A DNA stretch of 64,000 nt, from NCBI RefSeq assembly GCF_001761485.1, contig NC_090771.1, positions 930,001 through 994,000 on the forward strand, written 5' to 3'. Both the position numbers and the translations under genes were made by a program. Source of the stretch: Yarrowia lipolytica (lineage: Eukaryota > Ascomycota > Dipodascomycetes > Dipodascales). Under the pieces are notes generated by a model, which did not search any database, was not told the DNA's origin, and was given only the letters and a program-made list of their open reading frames with translations. Positions 22,023-34,090 of this stretch are shown here, piece by piece (position 1 is the first letter of the stretch; each line of letters opens with the position of its first letter).

Positions 22023-23950
22023 GCCATCTGTCTCACAGCCGCGAAGTGTTAGGTTTCCTTTACCTAGGGCTTCGGCTACAGAGTTGGCGATAGCCTTTGG
22101 GTGAGGCCATGGGCGGTACATAATACAGTACGAGTTATACGGTGCAAAAAAAAACACCCCCCATACACACGGTGAGAAGAGCTTTGGGAGAAGAGTGCTC
22201 TAGAGTGCTCTGGGGCGCCCAAGAGCACTAGTGGACACTAACGCAGACTATCACACGACCGTTTTTTCCTTGGGCCGGGTTTATGGTCCGTTAACGACTC
22301 CACGATGCGATGCATACGTGTGCCAGCGGTTGACCCACGTTTTCAGGCCGTCAGGTTACGCCACAGCCCACCTCGCTTATATTAGTTGTTGAAGAGAATA
22401 AGAGACTAAGTGGTTGCGTCGGTCAAAGCATAACTGGGGTGTTTTTTTCTTCCGTTTCCTGGGTGTCGGCAAGGTGAAAAAGCCGCGCCTAAGAGAGTTT
22501 GGACTAGCGAGGGTGGGATTTTGGGCGGCGTGGAAAACGGCGTTGCGGAAGAGATTTCAAAGAACTGACTAATGCGTTCGATGGAGAAGACGTGGGAGAT
22601 TCGATTGACGGACTACTGGTCCAAAAGTTGCCGTTTTGCTACTGTTTGTGGGCTGTTTTGCCGACTTCTTCTTATCATTCCATCCCACAAACGCAAACCT
22701 TGCCCGGATGATACCTAATCCATCCCTAGGTGGTGGTGGTAATTGTTTTTTTTGGGGGCGAAGAATGGCCCTGGGGCCACGGTCGATGGCCGCTTGTCGA
22801 CTGTCGATTGAGTGCGTCAACAGAGACAGCAGAAACCAAAGATAGGGCTCAATACGGGTCTCGGAGACGGCTGCAGACGGTCTACAACGCTGTTACATTG
22901 GAATCTCGATTGCAAAAAGACGCTAATGCACCTCCTGGCACCTCTTAGTGTCCCGTTGTCGTTATGTGTCAACCCAAAAAAGGACAATAAGACGGCACAA
23001 CAACCATGGGCTGTTTGTCAGAGTTGGGGTGGTCAAATGGCGGTCCAACTATCGCCTGTTCGTCAGAAAATGGCACTCCAACTATCGCGCATCTACTTGT
23101 AGTTGTAGGCAGCCAAATGCACATCATGTCAAAGCCGACAAAGGAATAACTGCCGTTCCTGGAGACCCCTCACTCTTCCCCTCACCATTGGTTTTTTCCA
23201 CCTTTCTTTTGCGCATTTGTTTTTCCACTTTTTTTCTTTCAACGTACCCTCAACTTCAACCATCTCCCAAGTAATACCCTAAGTTAGTTGACAATTTAAT
23301 GAAACTTTGTCATTTCGCAACCTTAACATTGGAGGCAAGGCGCAAGCAAAAGAAAGCTCTGAGGGATAATCCATACAGAGAATGCAAAAAGAAATGTCCG
23401 CCATATACGTGTCGGATCGAATCCTGTACCTGGAGCCCAATGGTTAATGTCATTGCTTAATTATACGACGTCTGGAGGCCTGCAAACACAAGATGGTCCC
23501 ACTGGCACGAGAAGGGCACACCATATCGAGTGACACTGATGATTGAACCCCTTCTCCCGGTCACGTGGACTCCCGGAACAGTTCCGAAATGAGTCAACAA
23601 GTCTCTCGCTTGCTTCAGGACCAGCAGCCGAACTGTAGCCGTGCCTGGTAGAAGTGAAAGTTGCAGCTCACACGCAACGAACAAATACATTGCCAAAGCG
23701 TCAAAAATCATAGATGCTGTGCCAAGGAATATTTGGTTGGCGATTGCATCGGGTATTTCTAGACGCTGTCTATCGACTGCTCAACTCCGTGGAATTGGGG
23801 GACGGAGATGGTACAGTAGGAGGTTGTTGTTGCTGCCATCACATTTTACTGATTCAATGAAATTAGCGCTACTGAGTACGTGTGGTTGTAATAATGACGT
23901 CGTTATGGTCTTTGACATCACTAAACTCACTCCAGCTTCCCATGTGAAAT

Positions 23951-24041
23951 ATTTGTTTTTTTTTTTTTTAATTTAATTTTTTTTAATTTTTTTTTTAATT
24001 TTTAATTTGTTTTAATTTTTAATTTAATTTTCTTCATTTTA
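23951..24041. repeat. T/A-only tract (TTTTTAATTT)n
   Basis: About 90 bases almost wholly of T runs broken by AATTTAA. One of several AT islands in this window. Confidence 0.85.
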
Positions 24042-24157
24042 TCGCTCCCCTTGAATCTTGAATATTTTCACGGAAAATAAGCAGGGGTTTCATATATACC
24101 GATGAATTAATGCAGTCGGTATTTCGACTTATCTGATTAATCCGATCAATTCGATTT

Positions 24158-24191
24158 AATCCGAATAATCCGAATAATCCGAATAATCCGA
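24158..24191. repeat. 9-bp repeat AATCCGAAT
   Basis: About four tandem AATCCGAAT units. Related TCCGATYAAT sequences lie just before it. Confidence 0.85.
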
Positions 24192-26235
24192 AAAAAATCG
24201 ATTTAATTCAAATAATACAAATAATCCACATAATCCTTCCTCTCGTCCCCATTTCCCCCCTCAACCCCCAACTTCCAAATTCAAGTTGCTTCTTGCTCAC
24301 GTATTTCACGGCCTAGGGTTGCGGAACACCACCGAATTAAATTTGTAGATCATTCCCGGATTCACCTCCGACACTTCAGATCGAACATCCCCCAAATAAA
24401 ACATCCCCTAACCCCAAAACTTTATGCTTTTATGAAAACGTTAATACTCTATGAAACCTTAACCCAAAGTTTAGCGAAATCTAGCGTGCTTGGCATGCTG
24501 GCAAATCCGGTTGTCTATGTCACGTGACAACAAAAAGCAAATTATCTTGGCATTTTCGCGCGCATTTTCCGGACTTTTAATTTATTTTAATGTTTTTTAA
24601 TGTTTTAATTTCTTAATGTTTTTTTTGGGGACCTACAATAATGGCTGTCTTTGCTTCAAACGTCTCGGGGATGATGAGTCTTTGCAATAATTTGACAGTG
24701 TCTTTGGATGCTACAGATTTGGAGATTTCTGGAGGAAAAAAACAAGCTGAAAACGCTACGGAAACGCAACGAAATCAATTGAACGGGATAATTCCGGAGC
24801 AATATTCGGAATTAAGCAATGCACGATCCCCAGAGCAGATTTCCAACGGTCGCGTATGCAGAGCAATGTCTCACGGGTAGCTACCTGGACTAAGTCCGGA
24901 GTTAAGACATGAGGGAGAGTTTTCGAGATTGTGGGGTGAACAGGGATTTTAGCAAGAAGTTTACGAGACACGAGCAGAGTGAATGGAGAATAGAATTCGT
25001 CCACGATGGGCCGGTAGCAGAATCGTACGTTGCCATCGGAGTGCAGCTGGGATCGAGCAAGATGGGTTTTCCGTGGATCTGAGCGTTTCTCGGAGATATC
25101 CTTTTGCTTCTCCTAGACAAGCCATCTTACAAGCACCATACCCCATGTTTTAGTCCAGTCTCAGTTGGTACAAGTGGAGTTTTAACCCTCCTAGCCGTAT
25201 GGAGATAGCTGGAGTTAGCCACGGAGCAGTACATACAGTAAGGGGAGGAGAGAGGGAGACAGGGAGAGTGTGAGATGCAGGGTCCACAACGTCGGAGAGA
25301 GGTCAAAAGGGAGAGCATTTGGGCGGCATTGGTCGAGTTTACATCACATGAACAACTTCCAATACAAATCGAGTGAGTGTGTCTGGTTTCACGAGACCGT
25401 AATCAGCAGACATGGAGTCGGATTTGGGTCGGATTTGGGTCGCAAATTGTGTCAGAATAGAGGACGAAATTGGTGCCGGATATAAGATAGTGTCGTACTA
25501 GAACCATTAGCCGCTTGGAGGGGACTTATGGAGACTTGATCAATCTACTTTTCGGAAACAGATTGTCAAACAGCTTCATACTTGTCTTGTGAAGTATAGA
25601 TTCACTCCAAGGAAAACAAGTTGTTAGTAACATAGATATGAGTAAGCAGAATGGCTTTAGTAGATCCAATCTAACGGCAGAAGACTCGATTTGAACTCCA
25701 TACACCCATCGAGCCGTTCATTTATACTCCAATCTACAACTAGTTAGTCTGGCTAATTGACAATGGTTAAGACATATTTTCTAGACATAACTAGTACCAA
25801 TCTGAAGCCCCAGGCGCGTAGATTCTGAATCTTGCATCCTTCTACCGGTAGCGTGGTCACCGAGAAAATGGTGGCGGTTCTCGTGTTTCAGCCTAAGATC
25901 AGTAAACAAACAAATTAGAACACCGTCAATAAAGAAGATACCACTTGGATGCTTTTACAAGACACTTCTGGCACAGTTGTTCTCTACAAGATGAAATCTC
26001 AATCCATACGGAGCACCATGCCGTGGAGTTGAGAGTCAACCCGATCAACATGTACAAATATGTGACTGTGTTGTGTTTAAACCACAAGTCACCTAGTCTA
26101 CCTCATCACCAATCCATCCTTTCCTTACATACTTGCTTGCTGTATCCTTTTGCGTTAGCAGTCCGAGCAGAAGCTCTGGTACTGTGTCATGTGACACCTT
26201 GACGTCGGTCAAGTGTGGTCACGCCTTGGTTGCAC

Positions 26236-26805
26236 CTATTTGTAGGTCTTCTTACCAATATCAAATGGCAGGTATCTGTACTTAATCATGTGCTGGATCT
26301 GCTTCTTCATGGTCAGCGAAAAGAGAATGAAGAAGTAGATGAGCAGAATGGGCCAGAAGACGGGAATGTCAAACGCCGGAATGAAGGAGCACACGAGCGA
26401 AATGACAGTGGCCCGGGTCGCAGAGTGCCAGAACTTGAACTCGGGCAACCGTCGAATGAAGGGCTTGAACTCTTCCGACGACGACGAGGCCTCAGGCTCC
26501 TCGGTTGGTAATTGGCCCTCCTCAGCGTCCTCCATCTCCAGATCGCTTTTCAGAGAAGGATCAAACTTGGGCTGCAAAAAGGCCAGAAACAGATTGAGCA
26601 GGTAGATGCCCAGCGTGTAGCAGACCACGTACCAGCCCTGTGCCATGATGATCCGCACCATGAACAGCGTTAGCAACACGCCAAACGCCACCCATCGGTT
26701 CATTTTGTGAGGCACACACTTGTCGACGTAGTGCTGGTACACCTGCAGCGCGCGTCGGAAACGCACCGAGACAATGTCTAGTGGCGAGGAGCTTGGTTCG
26801 TCCAT
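26236..26805 (-). CDS. RER1: Rer1, Golgi-to-ER retrieval receptor
   Basis: 189 residues, the normal Rer1 length. Rer1 sits in the cis-Golgi and returns ER membrane proteins with polar transmembrane segments, through COPI vesicles. Four membrane segments arranged as two hairpins are visible at about 38-55, 57-77, 131-147 and 149-167. The family signatures are YQHYVDKCVPHKMNRW, YLLNLFLAFLQPKFDP, EFKPFIRRLPEFKFW and IKYRYLPFDIGKKTYK at the C terminus, with the lysines used for COPI binding. The loop at about 88-118 is acidic and Ser-rich, as in other fungi. The start matches the family N terminus and no intron is needed. Confidence 0.96.
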   Translation of the reverse strand: MDEPSSSPLDIVSVRFRRALQVYQHYVDKCVPHKMNRWVAFGVLLTLFMVRIIMAQGWYVVCYTLGIYLLNLFLAFLQPKFDPSLKSDLEMEDAEEGQLPTEEPEASSSSEEFKPFIRRLPEFKFWHSATRATVISLVCSFIPAFDIPVFWPILLIYFFILFSLTMKKQIQHMIKYRYLPFDIGKKTYK

Positions 26806-27156
26806 TTTTTGTGTGACTGTAGATGTGGTGTGGAGATGGGCTATCTCTGTACAGATAAAATAACTTTGACGTGTCGTGATCTAGGTTTGGGTGGCATGTT
26901 GTGGGCGCGTGTGTTCGATTCCGGAGGGTGTCCATTTTGTGACTTTTGCGAAAGTGGGTGAAATTGCAATTTGGCGGTATCAAAATGTTTGTCTGAGCGT
27001 GAAAAACACAAATATCACATTACGAGAAGGCAAAAATAGACCACTCACATCTTACACGGACCCCCACAACCCCCCAATCTGGCTGCAACGTGGCGGATAA
27101 ATAGGTTAATAGTGTTGGAGCTCAAACGGCTGGAGAAAATGTCCGCTTTTGGAGGG

Positions 27157-27167
27157 TAGGGTTAGGG
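27157..27167 (-). promoter_or_regulatory. TTAGGG box upstream of RER1
   Basis: TAGGGTTAGGG about 350 bases before the RER1 ATG, in the same orientation relative to the gene (CCCTAA in sense) as the boxes before NIT3 and CYC8. It is a Tbf1/Tay1-type site by likeness only. Confidence 0.35.
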
Positions 27168-27574
27168 CAGAGCGACCGGGGGTTGCCCGGGAAATATCCT
27201 GTGAAATGGCACACGACGGTAATGTTTCAATTTTTCTGTGTCGATGTTCCACCAGCGCCTGTTTGTGTGATGGGAAGCGGTGTGGTGGTATCTGAAACAA
27301 GGTTTTCGGTTAACTTGGTGACGGAAAAAAAATGGGTGGTTGTTTGTGGGTGTTTTGGGGGGTGAATTGTACAAGAATTTGGACAATATAATATTGTCAT
27401 GATAATGTAGCGTTTCTTAAGAATGTAGCGTTTTTCAGCTATTCAATTGAAGCATTTTTGAGTGAGATGGGGGAGATGGGGGAGATGGGGAGATGTGATG
27501 TTTCTGTTCCGATTGTCCCAACTAAGACGTACACTTTTAGTTAGGTTTTACTTGACAGACAGACAGAACAACTA

Positions 27575-27661
27575 CGACACACAGCAACGACACACAGCAA
27601 CGACACACAGCAACGACACACAGCAACGACACACAGCAACGACACACAGCAACGACACACA
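27575..27661. repeat. 13-bp minisatellite (unit CGACACACAGCAA)
   Basis: Six perfect units and a partial seventh, between RER1 and LEU4. Confidence 0.93.
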
Positions 27662-28580
27662 TTTTCGCCACCCGAATTGAAAAACTGGAATTTGAAGCCA
27701 GAACCGGCCCAAGCAGTCTATCGTCTAGTCTCTCGGCCTTGGTGTGCAATTGGCCGACATTCTGTCTCCATCACGTGTTTCAAACAAGGTTTCGGGGTTG
27801 CTCCAGACGTTGAAAATTACAGTTGGTGACTCAGTATCGTACATTGTGGAAATGTGGAGTATCGTACGAGTGCGGTTTCCAAAGGCGTGAGTGAGTGGCG
27901 AACGGCGATTACAAAGCAATTGTCCACGAGAAGTGGTGGTCTCCTTGCTCTCAAACCTGGGCCTTCAAGCCGGCAAGGCCGCGTCACGGAGTTCGACTTG
28001 CTCTCTAGTCCAATTTTGAAGTAATTTCATGTTCCGAACTTGCGACTGCGACTTGGAGGAACTTTCGGCGGGTTTTCGGAGGAACGGAAAAAGCCCAGCC
28101 TCGAATAGTCCACTGGACCCGCTTCTCTGGCCAATGGGAAGACAGCATTTGACATGACTCACAATTTGAACGCTTAGTCTGTGTTCGGAACCAAAGTCGG
28201 AATCTTCCGTGAATACCAAATACCTGCCACACAAATGGCAGAGTCATACGCAGGCATGTGGCTGTTTTTCCGAGCCAGCAGAAGCTCAGTCGATAGCCGG
28301 CAGCCAGCAATCGGATTCTGTCTATCACTCTCGTCGTCTCTCCGGCTATTGGTCTGCAGGAACATGTTTTCTGCCGGAGACTTGCAGTCCTGAATCGCTG
28401 CGATGTCGGAACCGAGGGCCATGATGGTGGTTGGACGCAGTAGCTGGGGGGTTTTCTGGACAGAGATATCGCAAAAGCGGCCCCAGATCCGAGTTCCTCG
28501 CCCAAATCTAGCCCCCGGGGGTCTTTTTCCGGCCGAAAACAGCCCTGTTGTCGACCCGGAGTGAGTCAAGGTCTGGGGTT

Positions 28581-28680
28581 TTATATATATATATATATAT
28601 ATATTTTATTATTTTATATTTCTATATATTATATTCTATATTTTATGTTATATATTTTTATTTTATGTATTAATTTTTTT
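28581..28680. repeat. (TA)n and AT-only tract
   Basis: About 24 bases of TA dinucleotide followed by TTATTTTATATTTCTATATATTA-like DNA. It contains very few G or C for about 100 bases. Confidence 0.85.
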
Positions 28681-29253
28681 GAGAGAGCCAACGTGCGGCT
28701 GTTTTTACCCCAGAAATAGACCGAGGAGAACAACCCACAGCGGAAGCCAGACCGGCGAAAAACGGCCGGCGGCAGGAAAAAACACAAAAAAACATAAAAA
28801 ACAAAAAAAACATAAAAACCAAACGGTCACGTGACACAGAGCCTTTCCTCTCCCCCGCGCTGGGGTTTGTGGAGGTGTTCAGGCCGCGATTCGGCCGACT
28901 TTTGGCCTCGGTTTGCCACTGGTTCAACATCACATGATTTCCCCAAGTGTGGAAAAGCCTGGAAGTCCGGACTCGACCCGAGTTTATTTTTTTCACTGCA
29001 AAACCCTGAGAGAGGACGGAGCACACACATGCTGGACGAAAAAGACAGACAGAAAAACAACAGACACAAACAGCAGCGACACAAAAACAAGAGCCCCGTA
29101 TAAATAAAAAGGCGGGCTTCCGCCACATCCGCCACATCCGCCACCTCCGCAGCTCATTCTCCTTCCGCCGATACCGCACTCTGCACAGTCGACTGCACTA
29201 ACCACGCCTTGCTCATGTACCGGGACAATAGAGTTTGCGATGACACATTTTCA

Positions 29254-29263
29254 TATATATATA
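29254..29263 (+). promoter_or_regulatory. TATA element before the LEU4 start
   Basis: TATATATATA about 61-70 bases before the ATG at 29324 and just after the in-frame ATG at 29240. A second candidate, TATAAATA, is at about 29099. The first favours the ATG at 29324; the second would allow the longer form. Confidence 0.4.
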
Positions 29264-29323
29264 CCACAGTCTTTTCTGGCACCTGTCGTGACCGACCCCC
29301 GAAAGACAACCGCACATCACACT

Positions 29324-31051
29324 ATGCCCTACCTGGCCGATCCCTCCACCAAATACAAGCCGTTCCCCCCGATCAATCTGCCCAACCGGCAGTGGCCGTC
29401 GAAAACGCTGCAGAAGCCCCCGCGGTGGCTGTCGACGGACCTGCGGGACGGCAACCAGTCGCTGCCGGATCCCATGACCATGGCGGAGAAGAAGGAGTAC
29501 TTCCAGAAGATTGTCGACATTGGCTACAAGGAGATCGAGGTGGCGTTCCCGTCCGCCTCGCAGGTGGACTTTGACTTCACCCGCTTTGCCTGCGACACCG
29601 CCCCCGAAGACGTGTGGATCCAGGTGCTGGCTCCGTGCCGAGAGGATCTCATCACCCGAACCGTCGAGTCCGTCAAGGGCGCCAACAAGGCCATCATCCA
29701 CATCTACCTCGCCACCTCCAAGTGCTTCCGGGACATTGTCTTCAACCATTCGCGAGAAGAGGCCCTGGCCAAGGCCGTGGCATGCGCCAAGCACGTGCGA
29801 GCCCTGACCAAGGACTCGGACGACCCCGAGTGCAAAAAGACCACCTGGGGTTTTGAGTTCTCCCCCGAGACCTTCTCCGACACCGACGTGGACTACGCCA
29901 TTGAGGTCTGTGAGGCCGTGAAGGCCGCCTGGGGCCCCTCCGAGGAGAACCCCATCATTTTCAACCTCCCCGCCACCGTCGAAATGGCCACCCCCAACAT
30001 CTACGCCGACCAGATTGAGTACTTTGCCACCAACATTTCCGAGCGGGAGAAGATTTGCATTTCTCTGCACCCCCACAACGACCGAGGTTGTGCCGTGGCT
30101 GCTGCCGAGCTGGGCCAGATGGCCGGAGCCGACCGAGTCGAGGGCTGTCTGTTTGGCAACGGCGAGCGAACCGGAAACGTCGACCTCGTCACTCTGGGTC
30201 TGAATTTGTACACCCAGGGCGTGCATCCCAAGATTGACTTCTCCGACATCACCTCGATCATCGACATTGTGGAGCGATGCAACAAGATCCCCGTGCACCC
30301 CCGAGCTCCCTACGGCGGCCAGCTGGTGGTGTGTGCCTTCTCCGGCTCTCACCAGGACGCCATCAAGAAGGGCTTTGCTCGAATCGAAGACGTCAAGGAT
30401 GAGGTGGCCGAGGGCAAGCGACAGTGGCAGATCCCCTACCTGCCTCTTGACCCCAAGGACATTGGCCGAACCTACGAGGCAGTCATTCGAGTCAATTCGC
30501 AGTCCGGCAAGGGAGGAGCCGCCTGGATCATTCTGCGATCTCTGGAGCTCGATCTGCCCCGAGGCCTGCAGGTTGCCTTCTCCAAGGTGGTCCAGAAGGA
30601 GGCCGAGGTGGTTGGACAGGAGCTGTCTGCCCAGCAGTTGGTGGATCTCTTTGAGCGAGAGTACGGCGTGTTTGAGGAGCAGCAGGGCAAGTACCAGCTG
30701 GACGACTTTGAGGTGACCAACAAGTCCAAGGAGGAGCGAGAGCTGACCGGAGCTCTGACCGTCGAGGGCAAGCGAGTCGAGCTCAAGGGTACCGGTAACG
30801 GTCCCATTTCGTCCTTCCTGGATGCCATCAAGAACGCCTTTGGCTACAACCTCGAGGTTCTCAACTACCACGAGCACTCCATTGGTAAGGGTTCCAAGAC
30901 CAAGGCTGCTACTTACATTGAGCTGGCCTATGAGGAGGACGGCAAGACTTCCAAGCGATGGGGTGTTGGTATTGACGAGGATGTTTCCCAGGCTTCTATT
31001 CATGCTATTCTGTCTGCCATGAACGCCATTAGCGAGTCCTACAAGAAATAA
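29324..31051 (+). CDS. LEU4: Alpha-isopropylmalate synthase (2-isopropylmalate synthase)
   Basis: 575 residues from the ATG at 29324; 603 from the in-frame ATG at 29240. It condenses acetyl-CoA with 2-ketoisovalerate, the first committed step of leucine synthesis. The catalytic TIM barrel shows LSTDLRDGNQSLPDP (metal/catalytic Arg-Asp at 41-42), EIEVAFPSAS, SLHPHNDRGC (metal histidines near 249-251) and NGERTGN near 278. The C-terminal third (about 430-575) is the LeuA allosteric domain, through which leucine inhibits, with GNGPISSFLDAI. I chose the shorter form because family alignment begins near DPSTKYKPF and a TATA box sits between the two ATGs. The 28 extra residues are poor in arginine and do not look like a strong mitochondrial presequence. 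Codon use is strongly biased, suggesting high expression. Confidence 0.95.
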   Translation: MPYLADPSTKYKPFPPINLPNRQWPSKTLQKPPRWLSTDLRDGNQSLPDPMTMAEKKEYFQKIVDIGYKEIEVAFPSASQVDFDFTRFACDTAPEDVWIQVLAPCREDLITRTVESVKGANKAIIHIYLATSKCFRDIVFNHSREEALAKAVACAKHVRALTKDSDDPECKKTTWGFEFSPETFSDTDVDYAIEVCEAVKAAWGPSEENPIIFNLPATVEMATPNIYADQIEYFATNISEREKICISLHPHNDRGCAVAAAELGQMAGADRVEGCLFGNGERTGNVDLVTLGLNLYTQGVHPKIDFSDITSIIDIVERCNKIPVHPRAPYGGQLVVCAFSGSHQDAIKKGFARIEDVKDEVAEGKRQWQIPYLPLDPKDIGRTYEAVIRVNSQSGKGGAAWIILRSLELDLPRGLQVAFSKVVQKEAEVVGQELSAQQLVDLFEREYGVFEEQQGKYQLDDFEVTNKSKEERELTGALTVEGKRVELKGTGNGPISSFLDAIKNAFGYNLEVLNYHEHSIGKGSKTKAATYIELAYEEDGKTSKRWGVGIDEDVSQASIHAILSAMNAISESYKK

Positions 31052-34033
31052 GCTGGAAGCGATTTGGCTTTGACATGAACCGTTGTCGATTCCCAGTCTG
31101 AGTCTGGGCGGATCGCAACTCCACCTCGAAAGCGAGTAGAAAAATTATTTAATGTAGCATAATTGATTATTGAGATGACAAGGAGCTGGAACCTGGATAA
31201 TTGAAGGGGATCACGTGGTAACAAGAGTTGCTTTATTCAGATTTTTCTTTATTCAGGTTTTTTTTTCAATCTGGTGAATCAGAAAGCACCGTATGACTTA
31301 CTAATTTCTACTTGAATTTACTTGGGTTTAGTTAAGCAGAAAACCATGAAGACTTGTTAGTCATCAACGAGTGGGATTTTCTGGACTATTATTTCCAAGA
31401 GTAATAAGACAGTCACGGGGTCTTCGATAAACCACGTCTCACCACTACAGCTCTAGTTCTACCGCCTCATACAGTCTCTTAACTCTCGCCCCATCTATCA
31501 GCCAGTCTAACCCTCTTGGAAGTGTCCGTGGGGGAGTTCCAAGGCAACAACCTTGATATAGAAGCCCCTCAGGTGGATATTTAGACGTACAGTAGATTTT
31601 CAGAGCGTGTCTCTCGTCTTTGTTGCACTTTTAACTGTGTCATATCTTTTCAAAAAAAAAGTGGGGTGCAGCTCATACGACATCTCAGACTTTGATCTGA
31701 GTCAAACTGAGGGAGTACCAGTTGATTACAGTATACAAAATGGCTGGGAAGTGTTGGAAATACAAGTGCTAACGTTCTGTGTGTTGATTCCAAACTGTCC
31801 AAGTATTGTCCACTTCACGGATGGACTGAATTGAACACAACGGTTCCAGACGATGAATAATCTCGCCAGGTGACCTGCGTAACCTTGAGCTCAGTGTGAC
31901 TACAGCCCTGTATGGCTGATCTGGTGAGCTTGCGTGTCTCAGTCATCTCATGATCACTGTCTACGTAGCTCAAAGTTGACTTTGTTCCCCAGGTTTTAGA
32001 CTGTAGATGTCTTACCGGGAAATGTCGGTTGAGAAATGCTACAGAAAAGGTGGGAACCCGGGGACTTGAGAAACGGATTCTACTGGCCGAGAGCATCATT
32101 TTCATATAGATATTATTGCAACACCTTCAAACCTGACAATTCCGTATTCGTTTGATGATGCTCAGGCACAGGCTGAATTGCTACCGATCCAACACTGACC
32201 CAGACTCAAATCTTGACCCTATACAGCCACCTCGAGACTCAGAGCTGTTGGACTACCTTTTTGGGCTCCCGTAAAGCGGGGTTAGTGTCACCTGGAGTAG
32301 TCCCACTATGTAAAGACTAGACAGCCTAGTGTGCGACTACTGTAGACAATGGTGGAGTAGCTCGAGCCGTGCAAGTATGGGGAAGAAAAGAAGTGTGATG
32401 GTGACTCCGAAAGGCCTGGTAGATATTCCCGGAAAAGGCACCCAATGCACGCTGGCCAGAAACATCAACGCTTCTCCGACATGGTGCAGTTATTTTTTTC
32501 GATACTGCATACATGTCATCCAACTGCACCAACAACTCCTTGTTCAACACGCAAACCCTCGAGAAACGCGTGAGACCGCCTGAAACCTCCCTCCGGGGCT
32601 TCTCCATTTGACACAGTCGACTCAAGTCCGAGAAACCCTCTCTTTGTGTGGTTATCACGGTCTAGGTTAACCGTAGCTGCATACGCGAGACTAGTTGTAG
32701 CGTGGACCCAGAAGGAGTCACAAGGGAGATATCAACACCGGGAGTTGACCAAATTGTCGAAGATACACACATCGTTATACAAACCAAATTCTAGCTCCAC
32801 AGCTGTACCGGTTCCGCTGTAAAAACACCTTTTCTCCAACCTCAAAGTTTCATCCCACCTATATCCGACAATGTCTTACTCCACACACATAGTCAAGTAA
32901 GGGGCACACGAGTGCTTGTCCCATACGAGCTGCCACGCGGGGGAGCCAGGGAGATGCCATTTTTCCGGTCGTAGCAGCGGCTCAGATAATACCTTGTTCT
33001 ATTTCTCATCAAGTCACCGTCGAGCTCATCAAAGTTCCATTTGGGGAAAAGAGAAAAATGACGACATGTACCAACCTGAGACGGATCGTCTACTTATATG
33101 GGCCCATATAATGAGCGGAAGAAACGGATCGATATAAGCAGTCACGTGACATGAACCTTTCCCCGGCGGCGTGGATTCGGGTACCGCTATGTGAGATCTC
33201 TTGGTTCTGATTATCTGTTGCTAACTCCGGTAATTCACAAGTGCTAAATAATACCACGGGAGTCGTAAACCTGCACTTCTCAGAGGCACCCCTCAACGTC
33301 CTTTCTGCATCGTCCCATTTGCATCGTAAGATGATAGTCCTCTACTAAACCCTCGAAATCGTATTCTTAATCGAAAGGAATCGTCTGAGCAAAAGAATGT
33401 GAGACAGGTTGAATATGGGACCATGTTTTGGAGATGGGGTAGTGTCCACCAGTATGTTTGATTTCAGCACATGTCCCGAGGTTCAGGGACTACAATACAT
33501 ACATATCGGAGTTAACAGTTTCTGTTTACGATCAGGCACAAGATGTATATTGACTAGCCCCTTACTACTACACAGACAATACCTCGTTGGAGTGAACTTT
33601 CGCATAAGTTTACAGTACGAGTATCACGAGTGAGAGTACAAGCGCGAGTAGCCGTAATTCTACAGTGTTTGTAGGGCTTCTCTCACGAGAGGCTGAATGA
33701 CAAGTGTACTTGTACTTTAGCGATACCGGTAGAGGAGCTATTAATCTGGATTTGACCCTGGAGTTGGTCGGGATCTTGGCTCTTGGTATAAATATATAAT
33801 CATTGTTCCTGTCTATACCCCAAATCTGACATTCTATACATGACAATATCTCAACAATATAGCATAGTCCCGTCTATTAGACCCTCTGGTGAGTCGGAGG
33901 GGGACCGGAGACTGCACAATCTGCCCAATCTGCACCAACGGGGCTGTATGGTTTGTGAAAGGTTCGATCCACGCGGTCGGCTCCCGTGCGAAAAAACTTT
34001 TCCTCTTCGCGCTTCACAGCGCCCCTTGCAAAA

Positions 34034-34090
34034 GTTGCAAAAAAAAGTTGCAAAAAAAAGTTGCAAAAAAAAGTTGCAAAAAAAAGTTGC
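34034..34090. repeat. 13-bp minisatellite (unit GTTGC plus eight A)
   Basis: Four perfect 13-base units followed by GTTGC. Confidence 0.93.

Larger units (their letters stand above)
20893..26235. other. 5.3 kb convergent space between the 20.3 kb gene and RER1
   Basis: No intact gene is supported. It contains a 12-bp minisatellite (21794-21848), a triple repeat (21947-22022), a homopolymer-rich T/A tract (23951-24041) and a 9-bp repeat (24158-24191). Open frames are all below about 190 codons and motif-free. Confidence 0.5.
26806..29323. other. 2.5 kb divergent promoter space RER1/LEU4
   Basis: It holds TTAGGG boxes, a 13-bp minisatellite, a (TA)n/AT-rich tract at about 28580-28680, a CACGTG palindrome GTCACGTGAC at 28826-28835, a Gcn4-like TGAGTCA at 28562-28568, and TATA elements before LEU4. 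No gene is supported. I saw no clear Leu3 site (CCGGNNCCGG). Confidence 0.5.

Noticed and set aside
27560-27661. CRISPR-like array
   Set aside because: Units are contiguous 13-bp copies without spacers; this is a minisatellite in a eukaryote.
29213-31003. 596-codon open frame antisense to LEU4
   Set aside because: It mirrors the strongly biased codons of LEU4 exactly in register; its Leu/Gly/Val-rich translation is typical of the antisense of a highly expressed gene.
33940-34000. Third tRNA gene near GGTTCGATCC
   Set aside because: The flanks do not form a T stem or an acceptor stem.
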